NCBI RefSeq assembly: GCF_002261215.1
Contig: NZ_NEVS01000001.1
Location: forward strand, 1,364,001 to 1,428,000
Length of the DNA: 64,000 nt
Direction: 5' to 3'
DNA from: Bordetella genomosp. 11
Lineage (GTDB): Bacteria > Pseudomonadota > Gammaproteobacteria > Burkholderiales > Burkholderiaceae_B
This document shows positions 25,511 through 34,254 of this stretch, in pieces (the first letter of the stretch is position 1; each line of letters starts with the position of its first letter). A program made the position numbers and the translations under genes. The notes under the pieces are model-generated. The model was not told the DNA's origin. It was given only the letters and a program-made list of their open reading frames with translations, and did no database searches.

Positions 25511-27046
25511 TTATCCTTCCCAGCCGGCGTTGACGTGCGGGACCGACCATGCGCTGACGGCCATGGGCTCCAGCACCGGTGTGCCCAGGAACGGCGCGGA
25601 CAGGCAATAGAGGCCCGCATGCGTGGATAGCCAGATCAGTTTGCGGTCCCATTCGATGAAGACGGCTTCCGACGTGCCGCGGCGCCAGCTCATGTAGTCG
25701 TCGATATCGCCGTCGCGCGGCGGAACGAAGTAGGCCACCTCTTTCGGTGCGGTCGGATCCGAAATATCGAAGACGCGCAGCCCGGCATTCAGATATGACA
25801 GTGCGACGATATCGGGGCGGGATTGTCCCGGGGCGATCCAGTGCTGCATGACGCGCGAGCTGAACCGGCCCCGCGCCATGGCGAAGTCCTTGTAGGGCGC
25901 GTCCGGGTGCGGCAGCGGACGGGGGAAGAGGCCGACGATGCGCGGGTTCGCCGGGTCTTTGACGTCCACGACGTAGCTCGTGTGAAACGGCTCGCGGCAG
26001 TCGGATTCCAGGGCTTCGGGTATCGCGATAACCAGGTTCTGCAACTGCGGATAGCGCTGCGGGTCGGCGGTCACGGGCACTACATGATGGTAAGGAATCC
26101 CGCCGATGGCCTCGAGCGGATGCGTCACCTTGCCATACACCTTGGGGTTGCGGATGTCGGACAGGTCGTGGACATACATGCCGAAATGGCCCCATCCGCC
26201 ATAGCCGACCGTGCCTCCGTCTTCGACCCTGACGGGTACGATGCATGGCGTGCGGTTGCAGGTCCACGAGCATTGATCGCCGGCAAAGGGATAGGTCGCG
26301 CGATAGTAGGCTTCCTCGTCCAGCATCTGGCCCGGCGCCCACCAGCGAGAAACCTCTTTCACATTGGCGGGATCGGACATATCGACGATCATCAGGCCGT
26401 TGCTGTAGACGCGTTCCGTGCTTTCCATGCGCAGCTGGTCGTCCCAGCCGCAGGCCAGATAGGCATACCGGCCGCCGTCATAGAAGGGCAGGTGCACCCC
26501 GTGGCCGGTTTTCCCGGTTTCGAATTCATTCAGCAGCACCGGCTTCTCGGGGTTGGTGACGTCGTACGTCTTGATGCCGCGAAAGCCGGGATCGCCGATC
26601 GCCTTCTTCGCGTATTCCTCGTGATATTTGCCGCGCGGGTACTGCATCGTCCCCGGCGTCAGCGGCATCTGGTGCGCGACGACGCGGATCCATTTCCGCA
26701 GCTTGGTGTTGTACACGCAGCTTTGGAACGTGGCGAGGTCCGGTTCGGGAATCACCGTCGCCCGCCTGGGATCCGTGATATCCACCCAACCGCCCTGGAA
26801 GGCGATGAGGCGGCGCGAGCCCTTCGCCCACATGCAGGAATGCTCATCCCCGAAGATCGTCAGCTTGATCGACGGGAAAAAGTCGATGACCTCCATATTC
26901 GAGATGTACTGGTTGCGGTCGAGATAGTCCAAGGCACCGGCGGGCAGCCGTAGCGGCACCGTGCCGCCTCCGGGCATGACCCCGACGATTTTTCCGGCCT
27001 CGTCCGGGGATGCGGTGGACGGCGTGTGCGCGTTGTTTCCTGCCAT
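25511..27046 (-). CDS. LVIVD-repeat beta-propeller protein
   Basis: 511-residue protein with at least five LVIVD-type blades: WVDITDPRRATVI (~residue 95), IKTYDVTNPEKPVLLNEF (~160), LMIVDMSDPANVKEVSRW (~223), YVVDVKDPANPRIVGLFP (~365) and LRVFDISDPTAPKEVAYF (~425). A related propeller fold occurs in selenium-binding protein/methanethiol oxidase; several His and Cys (GDEHSCMW, WTCNRTPC) could bind metal. ATG 27046 has SD AAAGGAG; no clear signal peptide. Being in an operon with hydrolases suggests an unusual enzyme or scaffold rather than a surface protein. Confidence 0.78.
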   Translation of the reverse strand: MAGNNAHTPSTASPDEAGKIVGVMPGGGTVPLRLPAGALDYLDRNQYISNMEVIDFFPSIKLTIFGDEHSCMWAKGSRRLIAFQGGWVDITDPRRATVIPEPDLATFQSCVYNTKLRKWIRVVAHQMPLTPGTMQYPRGKYHEEYAKKAIGDPGFRGIKTYDVTNPEKPVLLNEFETGKTGHGVHLPFYDGGRYAYLACGWDDQLRMESTERVYSNGLMIVDMSDPANVKEVSRWWAPGQMLDEEAYYRATYPFAGDQCSWTCNRTPCIVPVRVEDGGTVGYGGWGHFGMYVHDLSDIRNPKVYGKVTHPLEAIGGIPYHHVVPVTADPQRYPQLQNLVIAIPEALESDCREPFHTSYVVDVKDPANPRIVGLFPRPLPHPDAPYKDFAMARGRFSSRVMQHWIAPGQSRPDIVALSYLNAGLRVFDISDPTAPKEVAYFVPPRDGDIDDYMSWRRGTSEAVFIEWDRKLIWLSTHAGLYCLSAPFLGTPVLEPMAVSAWSVPHVNAGWEG

Positions 27047-27074
27047 TGCGGGACTCCTTTGGGTGAAGGGCTGC

Positions 27075-28415
27075 CTAGGCCTTGAGCCTGTGGGCGCCGA
27101 GATCGACATCCGGGGGCGACAGCGCGGCTTTGCGGCGCATCGTTGTCGCGATCAGAATCAGGATCATGGAAAGGATGGCAAAGCCGGATGTCTGCACAAT
27201 GCCGGCGACTGTCCAGCCCAGAAGTTCCTTCAGTTCCGCCAGCAGGTAGCCCGCGAACGCCGCGGGAATGTAGTAGCTGGCGATGAACAGGCCGGAGCCC
27301 TGCGCGGTCTTGGCGGGGCTCATCGATTCGATGATGATGGCGGACAGGTTCGAGTACAGCAGGCTAAGGACCGACACGCCGAAGACACCGGCGGCCAGGG
27401 CATGCAGGAAGACCGACCGGTTCAGCTCCGTGAAGGAGATCCCGCCCGCCAGCGCCACGAGCGGAAGCGCCAGGAAAAGCACCTTGTGATAGCCGAGACG
27501 ATCGCCCAGCCAACCGCTGAGCGGGGCGGCGAAACCACCGATGCCGATGGCGCTCATTACGTAGGCGGCCTGCGCCGGCGTGAAGCCGAGTTCATTGCGC
27601 AGGTAGGTCGGGTATAGGCCGGAGAAGCCGTAGACCGCTACGCCGGCGCAGATCGATGCGATGCCCAACGTGACGGACGTCGGGTTCCAGATCGTTTCAT
27701 TTCCCAGTCGCGCGCCGGCAGTGCCCGCGCCGTTCGCCGCCGCTTCGTTGTCCCGGCTTTCGCTGAACCAGGGCTTGATCCACAGCCAGACAAGTACCAT
27801 TGCCACCGCGCCCACCAGGCCGAAGACCACGAACGGCTTCTTCCAATCGAACGCGTTCAAGAGCGCGGCGGTGGTCGTGGGGCCCAGGAAGGCGCCGATG
27901 CCGTAGGCGAACGACACCGAGCCTGTCACCAGCGCGCGGTTCTTGTGGAAATAGCTGGCGCCGATGGCGATGATCGCCGTCGCCTGCATGGCTTCGCCCA
28001 GGCCGGATACGAAGCGGTAGATCAGAAGATCCGGCAGGCCCTGCGCGTAAGCGGTCAGCAGCGTTGCCACGGAAAAGACCAATAGGCCCAATAACACGAC
28101 CGATTTGCGCGTGCGGATGCTTAGCAGGTAGCCGGTCGGGATCGCGGCCAGGCCCATGCCCAGCGTGAATACGGTCGAAGCGAGGCCGACTTGCGGCAAC
28201 GACAGATTCATCGCGGTGCGCACTTCGATCGCCAGGACCGAGAACAAGGTCCGGTCAACGGCGTTCAGCACGTAGGACACAAGCAGGATAATGAACATTG
28301 CCAGGGCGGCGTGGCGGTTTTGCACGATGGTTTTCCCCTTGGAAGCGGAGCTTCGGCGCGGTGTCCGCGCCGTGGTGAGCCGATCGACTGTCGCGCGCCC
28401 GATGACGGGCTTCAC
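27075..28415 (-). CDS. MFS transporter
   Basis: 446-residue 12-TM carrier. ~35 N-terminal polar residues precede LAMFIILLVSYVLNAVDRTL in TM1, with the Asp-Arg typical of anion or aromatic-acid MFS. GYLLSIRTRKSVVLLG is motif A, SGLGEAMQATAIIAIGASYF is TM4, and GWLGDRLGYHKVLFLALPLV the second motif A. The GTG start at 28415 follows GAGGG and lies 10 nt after the hydrolase stop. The 29652-to-24511 gene string is compact, so this carrier probably imports that operon's substrate. Confidence 0.9.
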   Translation of the reverse strand: MKPVIGRATVDRLTTARTPRRSSASKGKTIVQNRHAALAMFIILLVSYVLNAVDRTLFSVLAIEVRTAMNLSLPQVGLASTVFTLGMGLAAIPTGYLLSIRTRKSVVLLGLLVFSVATLLTAYAQGLPDLLIYRFVSGLGEAMQATAIIAIGASYFHKNRALVTGSVSFAYGIGAFLGPTTTAALLNAFDWKKPFVVFGLVGAVAMVLVWLWIKPWFSESRDNEAAANGAGTAGARLGNETIWNPTSVTLGIASICAGVAVYGFSGLYPTYLRNELGFTPAQAAYVMSAIGIGGFAAPLSGWLGDRLGYHKVLFLALPLVALAGGISFTELNRSVFLHALAAGVFGVSVLSLLYSNLSAIIIESMSPAKTAQGSGLFIASYYIPAAFAGYLLAELKELLGWTVAGIVQTSGFAILSMILILIATTMRRKAALSPPDVDLGAHRLKA

Positions 28416-28425
28416 GTCGGCGCCC

Positions 28426-29652
28426 TCAGATCAGTGGATTCATCCCGGTCTTGCGAAGCTCGCGCTCGTCGATGCCGAAAACGTCGGCGAGCCAGTCGAT
28501 CATCAGTTCCTGCCCGATGGTCGGATTGTCGTGCTGGCAGTGGTCCGCGCCGGTCTCGTCTTCCGTCACGAAACGCAGCGTCACATCGACGCCCTTGGAC
28601 TGCGCGTAATCGGCGACCTTGCGCGCCGAGGCCACACCCAGGACGTCGTGGCCGCCGTGCACGATCAGATAGGGGCACCGCATATGATCGAGATGGCCTT
28701 CGAGCGTGAATGGCCGGGCTTTTTCCAGCGCCTCTTTCATCGAGCCGGCACCGAACACGGTCTTGATGTGATCGGCAAGGCCATGGTCTTCCCCGGCGTT
28801 GGCCCACAGTTCCGATATCGACCAGATCGCGCCGTGCGAGATCGCCGCGGCCAGGCGCGGTTCGTAGCAGCCGGCGCGCGCGGCGTAGTACCCACCCAGG
28901 GAGGATCCGCAGACGGCGATCCGGGCGGGGTCGATATCCTGGCGTGTCAGCAGATAGTCGATGCACTTGCCGATCGGCACTTCGTAGTCCGGCCGGGTGG
29001 GGATCTTGTGGCGGCGCAGCGTGCCGCCCTGGCCGGGGCCGTCGATCATGAGAACGGAAATGCCCCGCTGCAGGGCGCCGTGCGCCTGCATGAACCACAT
29101 CTCGTCCTTGATCGAGTCCAACCCGCCCATGCAGATCAGGACGGGCTGCCTGCCGTTGTCGAACGGCGCGCGCACGAAATAGGCGTACAGCGACTTGCCG
29201 TTTTCGTAGGGAATCTGCAGTACCTCGCCGGCGGGGTTGAGGTTCTCGATGAACTTGCGCGAGCATGCCTCCATGTCGGTGAAGGCGACGAGCCGGCGCG
29301 GGTCCGAGTAGTCGAGCCAGAATTCGGTGTGGCGATAGTAATTGGCGGCGCGCAGCCAGCAGTTCATCGCGGTGCGGATGTGTCCCTTGCCGGCCGCCTC
29401 GTCACCGCGAGCCTGGTTGAAATCCGCGATGCGTTTCCATTCCCGGTGCCAGCTTTCCCGGTCCCCGGGAATCATGCGGCTGGCGGCGAGGAAGCATTCG
29501 GACACCGCGCCGCCGCCCTCCTGGGTTTCGCCCAGGGCGCGGCGGAATTGATAGCTCATCCAGGGGAAGGCCGGCCAGTGATGCCAGCCGTAAGGTTGGT
29601 ACATGCCATGCGTCACATCCGTGACCTGGTCGATCAGAAGCGCTTCCGCCAT
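28426..29652 (-). CDS. Alpha/beta hydrolase with helical N-terminal region (pseudooxynicotine-hydrolase-like)
   Basis: 408-residue hydrolase. A helical ~150-residue N-terminal part precedes the core, as in 2,6-dihydroxypseudooxynicotine hydrolase and FrsA-like enzymes that cut C-C or ester bonds. Catalytic triad: Ser in IAVCGSSLGGYYAARAG near residue 247, Asp in IVHGGHDVLG near residue 332 and His in ADHCQHDN near residue 375. LICMGGLDSIKDEMWF holds the oxyanion loop. ATG 29652 has SD GGAG. It is the first gene of the cluster with MFS, LVIVD, ACMSD-like and IclR genes. The family members known suggest a C-C bond hydrolase for an aromatic ketone; specificity is inferred. Confidence 0.85.
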   Translation of the reverse strand: MAEALLIDQVTDVTHGMYQPYGWHHWPAFPWMSYQFRRALGETQEGGGAVSECFLAASRMIPGDRESWHREWKRIADFNQARGDEAAGKGHIRTAMNCWLRAANYYRHTEFWLDYSDPRRLVAFTDMEACSRKFIENLNPAGEVLQIPYENGKSLYAYFVRAPFDNGRQPVLICMGGLDSIKDEMWFMQAHGALQRGISVLMIDGPGQGGTLRRHKIPTRPDYEVPIGKCIDYLLTRQDIDPARIAVCGSSLGGYYAARAGCYEPRLAAAISHGAIWSISELWANAGEDHGLADHIKTVFGAGSMKEALEKARPFTLEGHLDHMRCPYLIVHGGHDVLGVASARKVADYAQSKGVDVTLRFVTEDETGADHCQHDNPTIGQELMIDWLADVFGIDERELRKTGMNPLI

Positions 29653-29928
29653 GTGCCGGCTCCGGGACTTGGATAGTTTGGGAAGGAGGCTGGCCTGTCC
29701 GCATGTGCATGCCTGGACGGCCGTCAGCCATTCGTCTGCTGTGAATGCATCCTAGGCGCGGGCCGAAAAGACGGTCAAACGGGATTCCGGGGTTTTCCCA
29801 CATAGCAATAATTTCTGGGGAAAACCATAGGCCCGGGGGGGGCGGAGCGCCCGGGCGTGCCGGAAGGCGAACTCCGCGCAACCGCGGCAGTACCGTGGCC
29901 TATCAGGCCTTGGAATAGCGGGAGGTGT

Positions 29929-30756
29929 CTACCGGGGGGTAGTCGGCGGTTGCGCTTCCCGGTACGCCTGTGGCGGCCTGCCCACCAGCTTCTGGAAGTC
30001 CCGCGTGAAATGCGCCTGATCGTAATAGCCCAATGCGTGCGCCAGGTCCGCCAGGTCCACGGCGGCGCCATTGGCGAGACGATCGGCGGCTTCATGCAGC
30101 CGATAGCGCCGGATCACCCACTTCGGACTGACGCCGACATAGTTGGAAAACAGTTGCTGGAGCGTGCGCATGCCCAGCCCGGTGTGCCCGGCCAATTGCT
30201 CGACGCGGTTCAGCAGCGGATTGCCCTCGATCGCTGCCAGGATGCCGCCCAGTTCATCGACCTTGGGATCGCCGGCCGTCGCATGCGGTGCGAGAAATGC
30301 CTCCGCCGCCGCGATCATGGTCGCATCGTCCCCGGCGCCCAGCACCTGTCGTTCGGCCGCAACGGCATCCACGCCGAAGACTTCGCTCAGCGGCACGATG
30401 CGATCCGTGATCGTATGCAGCGGGCGCTTGAGCAGCGCACGGAATGCGCCTGGGCGAAAGCGCAGGCCAAGCACGCACCCGGCTCCGGTCAAGGTGTAAT
30501 CGAACGCGCCGCGCATGACGCCGAAGATCGCCGTGCGGCCGGCATCGAAGACCAGGTTGACGCAGGGGTAGGGCAACGTGCGCTGCGTGTAGTCCGGCTT
30601 GCCGCGCAGATCCCACTCCACCAGCCAGAAATGGTCCAGGTGCGGGCTCAACGCGGGTGAAGGCAGGTAGCGTTCCAGCCGGAACATGCGGCGCGCGAGG
30701 GCGGGGTCGACGACGCCCTTGGGTCGCTCGGCGACCCGGGGAGGAGGCTGGCTCAT
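29929..30756 (-). CDS. AraC-family transcriptional regulator
   Basis: 275-residue regulator. The N-terminal ~170 residues contain the DUF6597-type segment (LSPHLDHFWLVEWDLRG, then LPYPCVNLVFDAGR). The two AraC helix-turn-helix motifs are at residues ~190-265: LAGHTGLGMRTLQQLFSNYV, then LADLAHALGYYDQAHFTRDF with the closing LVGRPPQAYR. Divergent from a GST gene by 95 bp, with palindromes between them that are likely its operator. Confidence 0.9.
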   Translation of the reverse strand: MSQPPPRVAERPKGVVDPALARRMFRLERYLPSPALSPHLDHFWLVEWDLRGKPDYTQRTLPYPCVNLVFDAGRTAIFGVMRGAFDYTLTGAGCVLGLRFRPGAFRALLKRPLHTITDRIVPLSEVFGVDAVAAERQVLGAGDDATMIAAAEAFLAPHATAGDPKVDELGGILAAIEGNPLLNRVEQLAGHTGLGMRTLQQLFSNYVGVSPKWVIRRYRLHEAADRLANGAAVDLADLAHALGYYDQAHFTRDFQKLVGRPPQAYREAQPPTTPR

Positions 30757-30763
30757 GCGTGTT

Positions 30764-30805
30764 TTTCCAATACTGGAAAGGGCCGCCGCACTATAACGGC
30801 GGTCC
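30764..30805. promoter_or_regulatory. Operator candidates between AraC and GST genes
   Basis: Two inverted repeats: TTTCCA-ATAC-TGGAAA (30764-30769 and 30774-30779) and, immediately after, a pair of GC-rich arms (30779-30787 and 30797-30805) around CACTATAA. The first lies just upstream of the AraC start. TTTATAGAC at 30813-30821 could be the GST -10 region. Confidence 0.5.
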
Positions 30806-30851
30806 AGCCATTTTATAGACCCGATCCGTTCGTTTCGCCGAGGAGTCCCGT

Positions 30852-31469
30852 ATGCATCCAGAACACATCACGTTTTTCCATTGGCCCCAGAGCCGTTCGG
30901 CCGGCACGCGCATGCTGCTGGAGGAGTTGCAGGCCGATTACCAGATCCACCTGCTGGACCTGAAGAAGGGACAGCAGCGCACGCCCGAATTCCTGGCGTT
31001 GAACCCCATGGGCAAGGTGCCGGCGGTGCGCCATGGCGACGTGGTCGTCACGGAGCAGGCCGCCGTGTTCATGTACCTGGCCGAGTTGTATCCCGAGCGC
31101 GGCCTGTCGCCCGCCATCGGCGACCCCTTGCGTGGGCCTTATCTGCGCTGGATGGTGTTCTACGGTTCATGCTTCGAGCCGGCGATGATCGATAAATCCA
31201 TGGATCGCGAGCCGGGAGCGGCGTCCAGTTGTCCCTATGGCAGCTACGAGATGGTCGTTCGCCTCATCGAGAGGCAATTGGAGCGCGGTCCCTGGCTGTT
31301 GGGAGACCGCTATACGGCGGCCGATGTCCTGTGGGCCAGCGCCCTTGGCTGGATACTCGCATTCAAGCTGATACCGGCGTCAGCGCCGGTACAGGCCTAC
31401 GTGGAGCGTTTCCGCGCCCGGCCCGCGGTCCAGCGCGCCATGGCGCTCGACGCCGAAATAGCATCCTGA
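30852..31469 (+). CDS. Glutathione S-transferase family protein
   Basis: 205-residue cytosolic GST. The N-terminal thioredoxin fold begins ITFFHWPQSRSAGTRMLLEE, with a Ser-rich PQSRS at the glutathione activation site, and NPMGKVPAVRHGDVVVTEQA carries the cis-Pro and the Glu/Gln that bind glutathione. The C-terminal helical domain contains WLLGDRYTAADVLWASALGW, the N-capping box motif. SD GAGGAG precedes the ATG. Probably detoxification of electrophiles, under the divergent AraC regulator. Confidence 0.92.
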   Translation: MHPEHITFFHWPQSRSAGTRMLLEELQADYQIHLLDLKKGQQRTPEFLALNPMGKVPAVRHGDVVVTEQAAVFMYLAELYPERGLSPAIGDPLRGPYLRWMVFYGSCFEPAMIDKSMDREPGAASSCPYGSYEMVVRLIERQLERGPWLLGDRYTAADVLWASALGWILAFKLIPASAPVQAYVERFRARPAVQRAMALDAEIAS

Positions 31470-31698
31470 AGCGGCGCGGCCGGGCATTTTTCGCGGCGGT
31501 GGTCGAATTGGGCAATATCGGCCGTTGCGGTTGCCTTCAGGCCGCCGCTCGCCGGCACGCCCGCGAAGGATTGCTGTGTTTGCTTGCCAGCCGCCTCACG
31601 CGTGCCGCCCAGGCCGCGGTATCGCGGTGTGTTGCAGAAGGGCGGACGTGTCCGGAGATACGTTCCAGCCGGACAGCGGATGGACGGCCGCGGAAACG

Positions 31699-31724
31699 AA
31701 AAAAGGAGCCGGAGCTCCTTTTTG
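31699..31724. terminator. Bidirectional rho-independent terminator
   Basis: Stem AAAGGAGC / GCTCCTTT with A-run on one side and T-run on the other, so it can stop both the GST transcript (+) and the tRNA-Gly transcript (-). The tRNA 3' end is 35 nt away. Confidence 0.88.
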
Positions 31725-31758
31725 CCTTGCCTGGAACGATGCCCAGGCAACTGAATTC

Positions 31759-31834
31759 TGGAGCGGGAAACGAGTCTCGAACTCGCGACCTCAACCTTGG
31801 CAAGGTTGCGCTCTACCAACTGAGCTATTCCCGC
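31759..31834 (-). tRNA. tRNA-Gly (anticodon GCC)
   Basis: A 76-nt cloverleaf on the minus strand with encoded CCA. Acceptor arm GCGGGAA/TTCCCGC, D loop AGTTGGTA, anticodon loop TTGCCAA (GCC) and T loop TTCGAGA. Its 3' end differs by one base (A for T in the T loop) from the 18-bp ICE attachment copy at 58360-58377, so that copy came from another tRNA-Gly gene. A TATAAT box lies about 90 nt upstream (31921-31926). Confidence 0.97.
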
Positions 31835-32181
31835 GTTGCCGCACGACGTTGGCATCGGCGCGATTCGCCTGGGCCAAATTTTTACCGCGGCACTAGGCCG
31901 CGGTCGTCAGCAGGAACGAGATTATACATGAAACCAAAATGCACGCTTTCGTCCGGCCGGGGCGGGGAGGACGCGGGCCGCTCAGCGTAGCGGCGGTGTC
32001 GCTACAAGACGCATCAGGTCCCACCGGCGCGCCTGGGGATGCTCGTCCGTCGCGCTACGCCCGCTTACCTGCTCAGCCTATCGTTACATCCATTCGCGTG
32101 AAATCTCTAGGATGAGTACTCGGTCGATGGCGAAGCCGGCGCGCGGCTCGCCGCTCCTGGTCAACTCCTTCCTTCACGCCC
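31835..32181. other. Intergenic: tRNA-Gly promoter region and leader of DUF481 gene
   Basis: No gene seen in this 347-bp stretch. It holds a minus-strand TATAAT at 31921-31926, a likely tRNA-Gly -10 box, and a GC hairpin (ACCGCGGC-ACTAG-GCCGCGGT, 31886-31906) within the tRNA leader. An inverted repeat GTAGCG...CGCTAC (31987-32005) lies on the side of the DUF481 gene. Confidence 0.45.
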
Positions 32182-33240
32182 ATGCCGAAACACGCTTGCA
32201 CGGCGGCGCATCGCCGTATCCACCGATTTTTCCTGCTCTCATGGTTGGCCCTGTTCGCCGCCTGCGCCCAGGCGGGCACGGTCTGGATGGACAACGGCGA
32301 CCGCATAACGGGCGACATACTCTCCCTGGACAACGGCATCCTGCTGGTGAATACGCCTTATGGCGGCGATGTGCGCCTGCAGTTCAAGCACGTAAAGACC
32401 CTGCAGAGCGACAAAGAGCTGGTCATCCGCGACAAGACGCTGCAGCACGACTATTACGCCAAGCTGGTGCGTGCCGATACCGGCAAGGTCGTGGTTGACG
32501 GCGTGGAGCGCAGCCCCGATGGCGAAAACGATGTGAAGACCGATCTGGCCTTGTCGTCGCTGGACAGCATGACCGCGCCCAAACCCCTTTGGGGTGAAAC
32601 GGCGGTCAAGGGCAAGCTGGACCTTTCCGTGAACCAGAAGACGGCCTCCGTGAATTCCCAGGACTATGCGGCCGACTTTTCCGTGGATGCGCGGCGGGGC
32701 CTGTGGCGCAACATCCTGACCGCCGGCTACCACCGCAGCAAGGATGGCGACGACATCGGCGCCGACAACTACGGCGGCGACTACACGCTGGACCGCTTTT
32801 TCAGCGCCAAGGCCTTCTGGCAGGGACGTCTGCGCTACAAGCGCGACTTCGTCGAAGACGTCAGCCGACAGACCGCCTACGGCACCGGCCCCGGCTACCA
32901 GTTCTGGGACGACGAGCTGGGCGCGTTCTCGCTGTCCGCCCTGGCGGGGCGCATGGAATACGGCTACAGCGACGGCGGCAACGAAGGCTTCTACGCGGCC
33001 GGCCTGCGATGGAACTATTCGCGCTACCTGAGCGGCAAGCAGTTCCAGGTGTACACGATGGGCGAGGTCTATCGGGCCCTGGGGGCCGCCGGATTCGGAA
33101 TGAACGGCGAGGTCGGGCTGCGCTACAACATCAACAAGACGCTGTCCCTGTACGTGAAATACGCGCGCGACCAGGTCAGCGGCACGCGCCAAAGCATGAC
33201 CGAATCGACTTATGGGACCGGGCTGGGGGTGAGCTGGTAA
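32182..33240 (+). CDS. DUF481-family outer-membrane beta-barrel protein
   Basis: 352-residue exported protein. The signal peptide (FFLLSWLALFAACAQAG, ~residues 16-32) follows a basic start. WMDNGDRITGDILSLDNGIL and the following ~60 residues form a small beta domain. From ~residue 125 alternating aromatic strands (KLDLSVNQKTASVNSQDYAA; LYVKYARDQVSG) form the YdiY/DUF481 barrel, ending in Trp as outer-membrane barrels often do. Monocistronic and convergent with urtE. Function unknown; Salmonella and E. coli relatives respond to acid. Confidence 0.87.
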   Translation: MPKHACTAAHRRIHRFFLLSWLALFAACAQAGTVWMDNGDRITGDILSLDNGILLVNTPYGGDVRLQFKHVKTLQSDKELVIRDKTLQHDYYAKLVRADTGKVVVDGVERSPDGENDVKTDLALSSLDSMTAPKPLWGETAVKGKLDLSVNQKTASVNSQDYAADFSVDARRGLWRNILTAGYHRSKDGDDIGADNYGGDYTLDRFFSAKAFWQGRLRYKRDFVEDVSRQTAYGTGPGYQFWDDELGAFSLSALAGRMEYGYSDGGNEGFYAAGLRWNYSRYLSGKQFQVYTMGEVYRALGAAGFGMNGEVGLRYNINKTLSLYVKYARDQVSGTRQSMTESTYGTGLGVSW

Positions 33241-33278
33241 GCACGCGGCGCATCCGGCCTGCGGCGCCGCGCGCGGCC

Positions 33279-33977
33279 CTAGACCGACAGGTGCCGCCGC
33301 ACCTCCGCGTCGCCCATGGCCGCCTGTTCGCCGCGGGCCACGACTTCGCCGCGCGACATGACGACGAAGCGGTCGGCCAGTTCATGGGCGAAGTCGAAGT
33401 ACTGTTCGCAGAGCAGAATGCCGATGTTGCCGCGTTCGCGCAGCAGGCGGATGACGCGGCCGATGTCCTTGATGATCGATGGCTGGATGCCTTCGGTCGG
33501 CTCGTCGAAAATGATCAGGCGCGGTTCGGCCACCAGCGCGCGGGCGATCGCCAGTTGTTGCTGCTGGCCGCCGGACAGGTCGCCGCCGCGGCGCGCCAGC
33601 ATGGTCTTCAGGACGGGGAACAGTTCGTAGATCTCGTCCTTGATGCGCCGCGCCTTCGATCCCGGAAACGCCGCCATGCCCATCACGATGTTTTCCTCCA
33701 CGGTCAAACGGGCGAAGATATCGCGTCCCTGCGGCACGTAGGCCATGCCCATCGCCGCGCGCCGGTGCGGCGGCATCCGCGAGATATCCTGGCCGTCGAA
33801 CAGCACCTTGCCGCTGGCCAGCGGCAGCACGCCCATCAGGCATTTCAGCAGCGTGGTCTTGCCCACGCCGTTGCGTCCGAGCAGCGCCAGGCATTCGCCC
33901 TGCTTCACGTCCAGCGAGACGCCGCGCAGCGTGTGGCTGCCGCCGTAATATTGGTTGATGGCTTGTACATCGAGCAT
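33279..33977 (-). CDS. urtE: Urea ABC transporter ATP-binding protein UrtE
   Basis: 232-residue LivF-like ATPase. Walker A GRNGVGKTTLLKCLMGVLP near residue 35, signature LSGGQQQQLAIARAL near residue 138, Walker B LIIFDEPTEGIQPSIIKDIG near residue 158; the EGIQPSII form is typical of UrtE. It is last in the urt operon but separated from urtD by 277 bp that contain two repeat units, unlike the 4-nt overlaps elsewhere in the operon. It drives urea import together with UrtD. Confidence 0.93.
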   Translation of the reverse strand: MLDVQAINQYYGGSHTLRGVSLDVKQGECLALLGRNGVGKTTLLKCLMGVLPLASGKVLFDGQDISRMPPHRRAAMGMAYVPQGRDIFARLTVEENIVMGMAAFPGSKARRIKDEIYELFPVLKTMLARRGGDLSGGQQQQLAIARALVAEPRLIIFDEPTEGIQPSIIKDIGRVIRLLRERGNIGILLCEQYFDFAHELADRFVVMSRGEVVARGEQAAMGDAEVRRHLSV

Positions 33978-34036
33978 GTCAGTTATCCATTGGCGCTACA
34001 CGCAACCTGAACCGCATAAAACCGGTATCCCAGATA

Positions 34037-34118
34037 GGGGACGCCGAGGATCCGGCTCCGCCGGTCCTCCAGCGTCGCCCCCTCGAGGGGGAAGCGCGCA
34101 GCGCTTGGGGGTGGGGCC
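34037..34118. repeat. GC-rich intergenic repeat, unit 1
   Basis: About 82 bp, near-identical to 34151-34232 and offset by 114 bp. It begins GGGGACGCCGAGGATCCGGC and contains CCGGCTCCGCCGG and GCGCGCAGCGCTT palindromes, so it can fold. The form is that of a Burkholderiales REP-like element, known to me by look rather than by search. Confidence 0.85.
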
Positions 34119-34150
34119 TCTCCCCACGCAAGAAACAGGTGCAGCCGACC

Positions 34151-34232
34151 GGGGACGCCGAGGATCCGGCTCCGCCGGTCCTCTGGCGTCGCCCCCTTGA
34201 GGGGGAAGCGCGCAGCGCTTCGGGGGTGGGCC
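34151..34232. repeat. GC-rich intergenic repeat, unit 2
   Basis: Second copy in the same orientation as unit 1, with a handful of substitutions (CA to TG after GGTCCTC, TC to TT after GCCCCC). The ~32 bp between the two units is not repeated. Both sit in the urtD-urtE gap. Confidence 0.85.
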
Positions 34233-34254
34233 TCTTCGGGGTGGGTTTCATCGG

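Noticed and set aside
31525..31896. Plus-strand frame over the tRNA-Gly region
   Set aside because: It reads through the terminator and the tRNA antisense; not a gene.
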